Below, piece by piece: positions 49,731 through 57,150 of a stretch of 64,000 nucleotides of DNA (positions within the stretch are counted from its first letter, which is position 1; the number at the start of each line of letters is the position of its first letter). This DNA is from Rhodococcus sp. 14-2483-1-2. GTDB taxonomy: Bacteria; Actinomycetota; Actinomycetes; Mycobacteriales; Mycobacteriaceae. Under the pieces are notes generated by a model, which did not search any database, had not been told where the DNA came from, and worked only from the letters and a program-made list of their open reading frames with translations. The stretch covers positions 124,001 through 188,000 of the forward strand of contig NZ_NPFW01000002.1 in NCBI RefSeq assembly GCF_002259405.1. The letters run 5' to 3'. Position numbers and translations under genes: made by a program.

Positions 49731-50932
49731 TGGCCCCGATCAGCGTCGACCCGCACATCCTTACCGATGCGGCCTCCCAGTACAGCAGCGCCAAGACCAT
49801 CTCGAGCGGCGCGATAGCGGATCTCGCCGCGGAACTCCACCGGAACTGGGGCTGCGCAGGCACCGACAACGCCGGAAAGTCTTGGGCAGACAGCTACGAC
49901 TCCGCGGCATTCGACGCAGTCACCGCGGGGACCGACATCGCGAATGCGTTCGGCAAGCTCCACGACCTGCTTGCAACAACCGGCGTCAACCACGCCAACG
50001 CAGAGAATGCGAACACCGTTCCGCCGACCCCGCCGCTGCCCGCTCCCCCACAACTTCCTCATACGAGTACACCGCGGTTCAACGGTTCCTACGGCGGCGA
50101 CACCGACGCCCCGATGGGGTGGGGGCTGATCACGCGATGGCTTCAGGGCCACATGTGGCCCAACGGTGATCCGGAGAAGTTGCGGGGTCTCGGAAGCGCG
50201 TGGCGCACCGCCGCCGAAGAGCTGAGACGAGCGAGCGACGCCACGAACTCCGCGTGGACCGACATGGAGGAACTTGCCTCCGACGAAGTGCCGCAGGCCC
50301 TCGCCCGAATGGACGGTGTCTACAGCGCTGCGCACAACGTCGCCGACCAGTTCGACACTCTCGCGAGCGCTTGCGGCGAATGGGCCTCGACCATTCAGGA
50401 CGCTCACCAGAGCGTCATCGATATCGTGGGAACCGCCATCGTTGCCGGCACGATCGCCGGTGCAGTTGCCGGCTTCTTCACCCTCGGCGTGGGAACGGTC
50501 GCCGTTACCGGCGCGACGGGCAGCGTCATCGCCGGAAGTGTCATCGCCGTCCTCACCGGAGTGGAAGCGGCGTCCGCAATTGCCGTCGGTGTCACCGTGG
50601 CAACCGGGGCGGCGGCCATCGGAATTGCGATGGACGTGCAACCGCTCCTACAAGCAAGTCCGACGACCTTCAACGCAAACACTGGTGGGGGAAATTGGCA
50701 CTACCATCCCGCGCCCCGGGGCGGTCTGCCAGGCTTTCCAAACGCCACACGAGGAAAACCGCTCAACCGCAGAACGCGGTGGACTGACGACAAAGGGAAC
50801 ATCTACGAATGGGATAGCCAACACGGCGCAGTCGAGAAATACAGCAAGAACGGCAAGCACTTAGGCGAATTCGATCCGAATACCGGAGCACAAACCAAGC
50901 CCCCAGATCCCACTAGAAAGCCTGGTCGATGA
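49730..50932 (+). CDS. Type VII-type polymorphic toxin with colicin E3-like 16S rRNase domain
   Basis: The 400-residue protein has an N-terminal helical region (1-95), a Pro-rich linker (97-116), a second helical region (145-230) and a hydrophobic Gly/Ala/Val stretch (231-302). The C-terminus matches the cytotoxic domain of colicin E3 and cloacin DF13: WHYHPAPRGG, then IYEWDSQHGAVEKY, HLGEFDPNTG and PPDPTRKPG. The E3 catalytic residues Asp510, His513, Glu517 and Arg545 correspond to Asp362, His365, Glu369 and Arg396. E3 cuts 16S rRNA in the decoding site, so this protein should stop translation in a target cell. Two coupled WXG100-like genes and the absence of a signal peptide point to type VII export. 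The base composition drops near the toxic domain. Confidence 0.88.
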   Translation: MAPISVDPHILTDAASQYSSAKTISSGAIADLAAELHRNWGCAGTDNAGKSWADSYDSAAFDAVTAGTDIANAFGKLHDLLATTGVNHANAENANTVPPTPPLPAPPQLPHTSTPRFNGSYGGDTDAPMGWGLITRWLQGHMWPNGDPEKLRGLGSAWRTAAEELRRASDATNSAWTDMEELASDEVPQALARMDGVYSAAHNVADQFDTLASACGEWASTIQDAHQSVIDIVGTAIVAGTIAGAVAGFFTLGVGTVAVTGATGSVIAGSVIAVLTGVEAASAIAVGVTVATGAAAIGIAMDVQPLLQASPTTFNANTGGGNWHYHPAPRGGLPGFPNATRGKPLNRRTRWTDDKGNIYEWDSQHGAVEKYSKNGKHLGEFDPNTGAQTKPPDPTRKPGR

Positions 50933-51039
50933 CCAACCGAGGCCCGACATCTTGGTAACTCGAACCGGAGACGACGCCGGTTCACGACCGCTCGAGAATA
51001 AGGCAGCACGATCTGACTACTACCAACAAGGAGAGGACA

Positions 51040-51279
51040 ATGTGGTACTTGGAATCATACGATAACCAAACCGATTTGATCGCGGACAGCTATCCCCTGA
51101 CTGCTATCACCGGAGACGAAATCAGAGAACTGATTGACGTCGATGAAACTGAACTTCCACTAGAAATGGGACCGTACCCAGTCCCATTGGCCGACGTGCC
51201 GAAGTTCGCCAAGTACATCGAGGGCGATTTCAGGATCAGCTCCGATAATGAGTACTTCATCGGCCTGTTCACCGACTGA
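51040..51279 (+). CDS. Putative immunity protein, cloacin/colicin E3 immunity-like
   Basis: The 79-residue acidic protein is preceded by AAGGAG seven bases before the ATG and follows the toxin by 107 bases. Its C-terminal third, with RISSDNEYFIGLF, resembles the ISDNEYFVSF segment I recall for ImmE3 and cloacin immunity; the N-terminal part is diverged. ImmE3 masks its cognate rRNase domain, and the same job is expected here. GC content is near 50 percent, far below the neighbours, as is common for horizontally moved toxin tips and immunity genes. Confidence 0.75.
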   Translation: MWYLESYDNQTDLIADSYPLTAITGDEIRELIDVDETELPLEMGPYPVPLADVPKFAKYIEGDFRISSDNEYFIGLFTD

Positions 51280-51521
51280 GGAAGGGCAGTCTGGCACCTG
51301 GAGGCCAGCTGTAACGCGACTGAAAACCGGCCCGAAATTCACGTGCTCGGGAGCATGACTGTCGACAACCAGTAACTGTCATTCGGCACCTGACATCACA
51401 ACGCGCCCTGACACGGTCCGGAGGTTCAGATGCAGGCCTCGGGCACGCTTCAACCTCTTCCAATGTCGTCCGTGAGACTCACCGCCGCGTCGACGCCGCC
51501 CTGGGCTCAACCGCAGAGACG

Positions 51522-52991
51522 ATGAAGCGCGGGCAACCGCTCAGCTTCCGCGTAGCCAAGCCTTTTCGCAACCCGCAGGCCCAGTCGGACACCCCGACGA
51601 GCACTTCTTCGCTAACGTCGGACCATGCGGACTCGAAGGCAGTCGACATCGACCACCTCACCCACACTCTGCGCGACCGCAACATCGTCGGCGTGACCAT
51701 CGGCTGGGTCGACAACAACGGCATCGTCCGATCACGCACCGTGCCCACCGCAGAATTGACGGCAGTCGCGCGACGCGGAGTAGGAGTCACCGCGGTGTTC
51801 GCGGTGTTCGATTCGCACGACGGGATCACGTTCGCCCACGACGCACTGTCGACTCCGTCCGGCGATGTGCGGTTGATTCCGGTGATCGACAACGCGTCGA
51901 GCGTGGTCCCACTTGCCGGCCAACCAGGTTTGGCCTGGGTGCACGGTCGGCAGCTCTCGGCGGACGGCTCTCCCTGGCCCTACGATCAACGCGCGGTTCT
52001 CGAGCGGCAGGTGCAACTGGCGGCCGATGCCGGTTTCGAGGTGCGGGCCGGATTCGAGATCGAGTTCGCGCTGACTCGCGAATCGGACGGCCTGTCCGCT
52101 CATCGCGGACCCGCCTACTCGGCGAACGCAGTACGCGATGTCGACGAATTCGTCGTTCTGTTGCTCCAGGCGCTGTCTGCGAATGGCCTCGACATCGGTC
52201 AGATTCATGCCGAGTACGGCGCTTCCCAAATCGAGATCGCATTGAGTCCACTCGACCCACTTGCTGCGGCCGACGCGCAAGTACTCGCGCGGCAGACCAT
52301 CCACTCAGCGGCGAAAGCTCAGGGGCTGAGGGCAAGCTTCGCGCCTCTGCCCTCGTCGAGCAGTGCGGGTAACGGATGGCACCTGCACACATCACTGGTG
52401 CGCGACGGACACAACGCGTTGACCGGGGACGGAGAGCACGGATTGTCCGAGACCGGGCGGTCGTACATCGCTGGCCTGGTTCGAGAACTCTCGGGACTCA
52501 CGGCCATCACGGCACCGAGTTCGGGGTCCTTGCTGCGCCGTCGACCCGGCTATTGGGCCGGTGCCTTCGGATTTTGGGGCGTCGAAAACCGGGAGGCTGC
52601 AGTGCGACTCGTGCCGGCCACTCCCCTTCTCGGCCCGGAACACACCAACGTCGAGTTGAAGGCGTGCGACGCGTCCGCCAATCCGTATCTGGCGCTGGCC
52701 GTCACGATCGCGGCCGGCCTGTCGGGTGTGGCAGATGGCGCGCAGTTGCCGCCACCGGTTCAGGAAGATGTTGGCAGCTGGGATGATGCCCGACGCGACG
52801 CCGCGGGCATCTCCCCACTCGCGACGACCCACGCGCAGCAGCGCGAAAACCTACTGTCGTCAGCACTGGTCCGAGCCGTGTTGGGCGAAGAACTTCTGGG
52901 CGCGTTCGTTGCGTGCCGGGACGCCGATGCAGCGTGGGCGGAGAGCCATACCGAGGACGAACTGCTCGAATCGTTGCGCTGGATCTACTGA
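51522..52991 (+). CDS. Glutamine synthetase family protein (GlnA-like, non-GlnA1)
   Basis: The 489-residue protein has the GS plan: an N-terminal beta-grasp part after a 40-residue extension, then the ligase barrel. The metal and glutamate sites are visible: FEIEFAL (Glu179, Glu181), EYGASQIEIA (Glu231, Glu238), NGWHLHTSL (His287, His289) and RRRPGYWAGAFGFWGVENRE. The adenylylation Tyr loop of GlnA1 is not evident. Relatives of this type ligate glutamate to amines such as polyamines or ethanolamine. It starts 242 bases after the immunity gene and is followed, one base later, by a small cysteine-peptidase-like gene, so the two probably act together. Confidence 0.82.
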   Translation: MKRGQPLSFRVAKPFRNPQAQSDTPTSTSSLTSDHADSKAVDIDHLTHTLRDRNIVGVTIGWVDNNGIVRSRTVPTAELTAVARRGVGVTAVFAVFDSHDGITFAHDALSTPSGDVRLIPVIDNASSVVPLAGQPGLAWVHGRQLSADGSPWPYDQRAVLERQVQLAADAGFEVRAGFEIEFALTRESDGLSAHRGPAYSANAVRDVDEFVVLLLQALSANGLDIGQIHAEYGASQIEIALSPLDPLAAADAQVLARQTIHSAAKAQGLRASFAPLPSSSSAGNGWHLHTSLVRDGHNALTGDGEHGLSETGRSYIAGLVRELSGLTAITAPSSGSLLRRRPGYWAGAFGFWGVENREAAVRLVPATPLLGPEHTNVELKACDASANPYLALAVTIAAGLSGVADGAQLPPPVQEDVGSWDDARRDAAGISPLATTHAQQRENLLSSALVRAVLGEELLGAFVACRDADAAWAESHTEDELLESLRWIY

Positions 52992-52992
52992 C

Positions 52993-53691
52993 ATGCTGCG
53001 ACGGTTCCCCGGCGCAGGTTCCATCGTCTCTGCACTCGATCGTGTTCTGCCGCAACCGGATCAACTCTGCGGACCGTTCTCGGCATCGGTAGCGCTGACA
53101 GCCGTCATCGGCGACGACGCACCGGACGTCACCGCACTTGCGATGGCATCGGGATCCGCGATCTGGCCGGGCGAGATCGAGTCGGCCCGTCCTCCCGGAA
53201 CGCCCCGGCTCACCGATGGGTGGGATGTGTTGCCGAGGGCCGTATCGACCGATACGGCCGGGACAACAGCGGCAGGTCTTGCGGCGGGCATCGAGACTGC
53301 GACCGACCACCGCGTTGCTGTCGTTCCGATCAGGGGGCCCGGTGCCGAGGGATTGCGCCTGCTACTTGCTCGCCTTGCCGACGCGCCCTTCCGATTCGGC
53401 CTGGTGGCGAATGTACACACTGCCGAACTGACCGAATTCGATTGGAGCGTAGGACATTTCGTGACCGTCTGGGGATTCGATCCGGTCGCGGACGTAGTAG
53501 CGATTGCCGACACCTATCGGGAACTCGGCGACTCGGATATGCCGCCCGGATGTAGGACCGTCTCCGCCGACGCCTTCGCGTCGGCGATGTCCGAGCGTGG
53601 TTTGCTGCTGATCGTCGACAACGAGGTTCATCATGCGGCGGTAGGTCTGGTCCGCTCGCTGGAGCTACGACACGACCTGTGGTCGGTATGA
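52993..53691 (+). CDS. Conserved protein with papain/C39-like Cys-His motifs
   Basis: The 232-residue protein begins one base after the GS stop. It contains QPDQLCGPFSASVAL, with a Cys (26) in a typical nucleophile setting before a helix, and VGHFVTVWGFDPV, with His155 and Asp163. This Cys...His...Asp order is that of C39- or papain-like peptidases and amidases. It has no signal peptide. I think it belongs to an actinobacterial DUF family near GS-like genes, but I cannot name it with certainty. It could hydrolyse or transfer a gamma-glutamyl product made by the GS-like enzyme. Confidence 0.65.
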   Translation: MLRRFPGAGSIVSALDRVLPQPDQLCGPFSASVALTAVIGDDAPDVTALAMASGSAIWPGEIESARPPGTPRLTDGWDVLPRAVSTDTAGTTAAGLAAGIETATDHRVAVVPIRGPGAEGLRLLLARLADAPFRFGLVANVHTAELTEFDWSVGHFVTVWGFDPVADVVAIADTYRELGDSDMPPGCRTVSADAFASAMSERGLLLIVDNEVHHAAVGLVRSLELRHDLWSV

Positions 53692-53715
53692 GTCGGGAGC
53701 CCTGAGAAACACGAA

Positions 53716-53749
53716 ATGGGCGTGGGTTCCTGTCGGAACCCACGCCCAT
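53716..53749. terminator. Bidirectional terminator between island A and rpsN
   Basis: A perfect 15-bp stem (ATGGGCGTGGGTTCC and complement) has the loop TGTC. It lies between the convergent stops of the Cys-His protein and rpsN and isolates the island from the upstream half of the spc operon. Confidence 0.88.
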
Positions 53750-53782
53750 CAGCGTGGTGTGGTGAAGCCCGGAGGCCTCAGA

Positions 53783-53968
53783 TCACCAGGAGCTCTTGCG
53801 AACTCCGGGAAGCTCTCCGGCGTGTGCCATCTCGCGCACGCAGATACGGCAGAGGCCGAACTTGCGGAACACGGAATGGGGACGGCCGCAGCGGTTGCAG
53901 CGAGTGTATGCACGCACCGCGAACTTCGGCTTCTTGTTGGCCTTGTTGACCAATGCCTTCTTCGCCAT
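53783..53968 (-). CDS. rpsN: 30S ribosomal protein S14, zinc-binding type Z
   Basis: The 61-residue protein [20 protein letters not shown] carries the zinc site CNRCG...CRIC and ends [11 protein letters not shown]. It is the short zinc-dependent form that sits in the spc operon. A hairpin terminator follows 34 bases later, so this transcript (rplN-rplX-rplE-rpsN) ends here instead of continuing to rpsH. Confidence 0.98.
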   Translation of the reverse strand: MAKKALVNKANKKPKFAVRAYTRCNRCGRPHSVFRKFGLCRICVREMAHAGELPGVRKSSW

Positions 53969-53972
53969 GGAC

Positions 53973-54545
53973 TCAGTTCTCCTTGAACGGGAAGCCGAGG
54001 TGCTTGAGCAGCGCGCGGCCTTCTTCGTTGTTGGTTGCGGTGGTTACTACGGTGATGTCCATGCCGCGCGGACGGTCGATCTTGTCCACGTCGATCTCGT
54101 GGAACATCGACTGCTCGTTGAGGCCGAACGTGTAGTTTCCGTTGCCGTCGAACTGCGTGCCCGAGAGGCCGCGGAAGTCCCTGATTCGGGGAAGGGCAAT
54201 GGAGACCAGACGGTCGAGGAACTCCCACATGCGGTCGCCACGGAGGGTGACGCGTGCGCCGATGGGCATTCCTTCGCGCAGCTTGAACTGTGCGATGGAC
54301 TTGCGAGCCTTGCGGATCTCCGGCTTCTGGCCGGTGATGGCAGCGAGGTCGGCAACTGCACCGTTGATCAGCTTGGCGTCACGGGCGGCGTCGCCGACAC
54401 CCATGTTGACGACGACCTTGACGATGCCGGGGATCTGCATGACGTTCTCGTATGCAAATTCGGTGTTCAGGGCGTCTTTGATCTCGGCGCGGTAGCGCGC
54501 CTTGAGGCGGGGCTGTTCGCCCGCGATGTTTTCGGTGGTAGTCAT
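53973..54545 (-). CDS. rplE: 50S ribosomal protein L5
   Basis: L5 binds 5S rRNA in the central protuberance. From [20 protein letters not shown] the 190-residue protein contains [39 protein letters not shown] and the closing [12 protein letters not shown]. The earlier in-frame extension overlaps rplX and has no homology. It lies one base after the rplX stop and four bases before rpsN. Confidence 0.98.
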   Translation of the reverse strand: MTTTENIAGEQPRLKARYRAEIKDALNTEFAYENVMQIPGIVKVVVNMGVGDAARDAKLINGAVADLAAITGQKPEIRKARKSIAQFKLREGMPIGARVTLRGDRMWEFLDRLVSIALPRIRDFRGLSGTQFDGNGNYTFGLNEQSMFHEIDVDKIDRPRGMDITVVTTATNNEEGRALLKHLGFPFKEN

Positions 54546-54546
54546 C

Positions 54547-54864
54547 TCAGATGTCCTTCCCGTTCTTGCGGGAAACACGAACGCGCTTGCCGGATTCCTC
54601 ATCGGTCCGGTAGCCCACGCGAGTGGGGTTTCCGTCCGAGTCGACCACTGCGACGTTCGATACGTGGATCGGGGCTTCCTGAGTGACGATGCCACCCGAG
54701 GATGCGCCGCGCTGGTTGGCGGAGACCGCGGTGTGCTTCTTGATGCGGTTCACACCCTCGACCAGAACCTTGGAGTCAGCGGGGTAGGCCTGAATGACCT
54801 TGCCCTTGGCGCCCTTGTCCTTGCCTGCGATCACGAGAACGGTGTCGCCCTTGTGCACCTTCAT
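54547..54864 (-). CDS. rplX: 50S ribosomal protein L24
   Basis: L24 is an early assembly initiator. The 105-residue protein starts [20 protein letters not shown], a KOW motif, and contains [19 protein letters not shown]. It directly abuts the rplN stop. Confidence 0.98.
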   Translation of the reverse strand: MKVHKGDTVLVIAGKDKGAKGKVIQAYPADSKVLVEGVNRIKKHTAVSANQRGASSGGIVTQEAPIHVSNVAVVDSDGNPTRVGYRTDEESGKRVRVSRKNGKDI

Positions 54865-55233
54865 TTACAGCACCTCCGGGGCGAGCGAGACGATCTTCAT
54901 GAACTTCTTCTCACGCAGCTCACGGCCGACCGGGCCGAAGATACGAGTTCCACGGGGATCGTTGTCGGGCTTGATCAGCACCGCAGCGTTCTCGTCGAAA
55001 CGGATGTACGAGCCATCCGGACGGCGACGCTCCTTGATGGTGCGGACGATGACGGCCTTGACGACCTCACCCTTCTTGATGTTTCCACCGGGAATGGCGT
55101 CCTTCACCGTAGCTACGATGATGTCGCCGATTCCGGCGTAGCGACGTGACGAACCACCGAGAACGCGGATGCAAAGGATTTCCTTCGCGCCCGTGTTATC
55201 AGCGACGCGTACTCGCGACTCCTGCTGAATCAC
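54865..55233 (-). CDS. rplN: 50S ribosomal protein L14
   Basis: L14 forms an intersubunit bridge. The GTG start with AAGGAGA upstream gives (M)[19 protein letters not shown], the universal N-terminus, and 122 residues in total. [20 protein letters not shown] and [16 protein letters not shown] follow. In most bacteria it comes right after rpsQ; here island B of about 6 kb lies between, and rplN heads its own transcript. Confidence 0.98.
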   Translation of the reverse strand: MIQQESRVRVADNTGAKEILCIRVLGGSSRRYAGIGDIIVATVKDAIPGGNIKKGEVVKAVIVRTIKERRRPDGSYIRFDENAAVLIKPDNDPRGTRIFGPVGRELREKKFMKIVSLAPEVL

Positions 55234-55346
55234 TAACTTCTCCTTGACCTGGATGTACGTACGTGCCGGATTTCCGTCCCGACACGCGCGGTCGGCTGCC
55301 GGGAGCGAGCGCACGAAGGCACACCGCTGCCACAGGCAACCGGTCA

Positions 55347-55376
55347 AGTGTAGGGGAACGGGCCTCCAGGATCCAA
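55347..55376 (-). promoter_or_regulatory. Predicted rplN operon promoter
   Basis: On the minus strand TTGGAT is followed after 18 bases by TACACT. GTTCCCC precedes the -10, and CGGTTGCC (55335-55342) follows four bases after it, the same context as in front of rpsH. Confidence 0.6.
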
Positions 55377-55471
55377 ATCGCCATCGCTCGAGCACCGGCC
55401 GTCGCCTGCGAACACAGAACTCTCGGTACGGTTTCGGAGATGGGACATCTTCGGATCAGCGGGGCGCGGCG

Positions 55472-56509
55472 ATGACGTCTACGGGCGACGACGGCGGTTG
55501 GTGGTCGAGTCTGCCACTGGATCGGGTCGTCCGACTGCACGGTGCCACCGAGCGGGAACTCGCCGAGTCCGTGAACCCTCTGCCGTCGGACGCGCCCTCG
55601 ATCGTGTTCTTCGCGGTCGATCCCGCGACGGCGAACCGTGCCGTCGATCTCGTTGACGCGGTGGTCGCAGAACTCGAGAAGGCGGCAGTCGACTCGGTTC
55701 CGCTGTTGCTCACGGAATTCGACCACCACGAAGGCTCGGCGACGTTGGATCGGCGCGCTGCACGCGTCGCCGCCATACGGTTCGCCGGCGACACAGCGCA
55801 CTTCGGTCCGTACGTCGGGGCCCTCGCCGACGCCGCAGTCGCGGGACGGTCGCCGCGTCGAACCGCATTCACCGTCGAGACCAGAGCCGCAGGGTCGGCT
55901 CGAGTAGTCGCCTCCGCTCAGCAGCGAAGCACTGCTGCCCTCGTGTCGGTCGTGCCCGTCGGAACGGACGCCGGAGTCGTCGCCGCAGCAGCGGAATGGT
56001 TGTGCACGCACGCCGAGATGGCGGTGTGGGTCATCGGAGACGGAGCGTCGGGCATGGATCGGTTCCCGTCGGTGTCGGTGCGAGCACCCGCAGTGCCCAC
56101 CGGCGTCAGCACTGTCCTCGATCGCTTTCGCCCACTGAGCTATCCACCGATCGCCGGACATCCGCACCCGGCCAGTGATCCGGAGAAGCGCTTGTACCGA
56201 GCGCTGGACGTGCATGAGTGGGCCACCGGAAGGGAGCACAATCGCTCGATTCGGCTCGGCGAGCTCAGCAGACCGTTCACCGTCGACGTACTGTGGCGCA
56301 CCGAGAAGATCGTCGTGGAAATCGACGGCAGCGAACACCGCGCACCCGAACGCTTCGCCGAGGACCGCGTCCGTGACAACGAGCTGCAGACACACGGCTA
56401 CATGGTGCTGCGCTTCACCAACGCTCAGGTGATCGACGATCCGCAACGTGCGGTCGCTACCATCCGCGAGGCAGTATCGAGAAGACGATCGAAGGGGGAT
56501 CCTCGATGA
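55472..56509 (+). CDS. DUF559/Vsr-like endonuclease-domain protein
   Basis: The 345-residue protein has an uncharacterised N-terminal half (about 1-240) of alpha/beta character and a C-terminal PD-(D/E)XK-type domain. The key segment is FTVDVLWRTEKIVVEIDGSE, with the Asp and the Glu-x-Asp pair placed as in DUF559/Vsr proteins, followed by ERFAEDRVRDNELQTHGYMV and LRFTNAQV. The ATG was chosen by composition; upstream residues overlap the rplN control region. Its stop overlaps the next gene (ATGA). It is probably a DNA or RNA nuclease working with the ATPase two genes on; a structural rather than catalytic role cannot be excluded. Confidence 0.78.
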   Translation: MTSTGDDGGWWSSLPLDRVVRLHGATERELAESVNPLPSDAPSIVFFAVDPATANRAVDLVDAVVAELEKAAVDSVPLLLTEFDHHEGSATLDRRAARVAAIRFAGDTAHFGPYVGALADAAVAGRSPRRTAFTVETRAAGSARVVASAQQRSTAALVSVVPVGTDAGVVAAAAEWLCTHAEMAVWVIGDGASGMDRFPSVSVRAPAVPTGVSTVLDRFRPLSYPPIAGHPHPASDPEKRLYRALDVHEWATGREHNRSIRLGELSRPFTVDVLWRTEKIVVEIDGSEHRAPERFAEDRVRDNELQTHGYMVLRFTNAQVIDDPQRAVATIREAVSRRRSKGDPR

Positions 56510-57150
56510 GTACCGAAGACCTGAACGGGACCGAAGCGGCTGTGCTGCTCGTCCTGATGGCCGAGGCAAGTCCGGTCAAGAATTCCGAACTCAGAGCGAT
56601 GGGCCCCGAGCTCGCGAAGCCGTCCCGCGACAAGCTGAAGAACGCCGGTCTGATCGAAGTGGATTCATCTGTGCGCCCGATGACACTCGAACTCACCGAC
56701 AAGGGGTGGCGCACCTGCGGCGACCTCATCGGCGGTGAACCTCCGGCTCGATCGACCGGCGCAGGAAAGGCCATGTTCACCGTGTTGGCGGGGTTGCGTC
56801 GGTGGCTCGATCGCACCGACAGCCGCCCGGCGGATGTGTTCTCACCCCGATCGGACGAGCCTGCACCCGTCGAGAGGACCGACACGACCGTCGACATCGA
56901 AGCCTCGATTCGCGCGGCCTACGCACGGCTCGCGCGCGAACCCGGCAGCACTGTCCGACTCTCCAGGCTGCGAAACGAGTTGCGGGACATACCCAGAACC
57001 GATCTGGACGACGCACTGGCGCGCCTGCGCCGCGCTGCGGACGTGGCGTTGATTCCCGAAGAGAATCAGAAGACTCTGACCGACGAAGAGCGCGCGGCGG
57101 CCGTCGTCGTCGGTAACCAGCAGAACCACCTTCTCTCGATCGAACCATGA
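56506..57150 (+). CDS. Winged-helix-like adaptor protein
   Basis: The 214-residue protein has two probable winged-helix segments. The first (about 5-75) reads AAVLLVLMAEASPVKNSELR and LKNAGLIEVDSSVRPMTLEL. The second (about 130-190) includes VRLSRLRNELRDIPRTDLDD. A disordered linker joins them. It overlaps the nuclease-like gene and the ATPase gene by four bases on each side, so it is produced in step with both. It has no catalytic motif. DNA binding or a bridge between nuclease and ATPase is plausible; the family is not one I can name. Confidence 0.65.
   Translation: MSTEDLNGTEAAVLLVLMAEASPVKNSELRAMGPELAKPSRDKLKNAGLIEVDSSVRPMTLELTDKGWRTCGDLIGGEPPARSTGAGKAMFTVLAGLRRWLDRTDSRPADVFSPRSDEPAPVERTDTTVDIEASIRAAYARLAREPGSTVRLSRLRNELRDIPRTDLDDALARLRRAADVALIPEENQKTLTDEERAAAVVVGNQQNHLLSIEP

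Noticed and set aside
48630-53782. Mobile-element explanation for island A
   Set aside because: I looked for transposase, integrase, tRNA and flanking direct or inverted repeats and saw none, so it is not called a mobile element.
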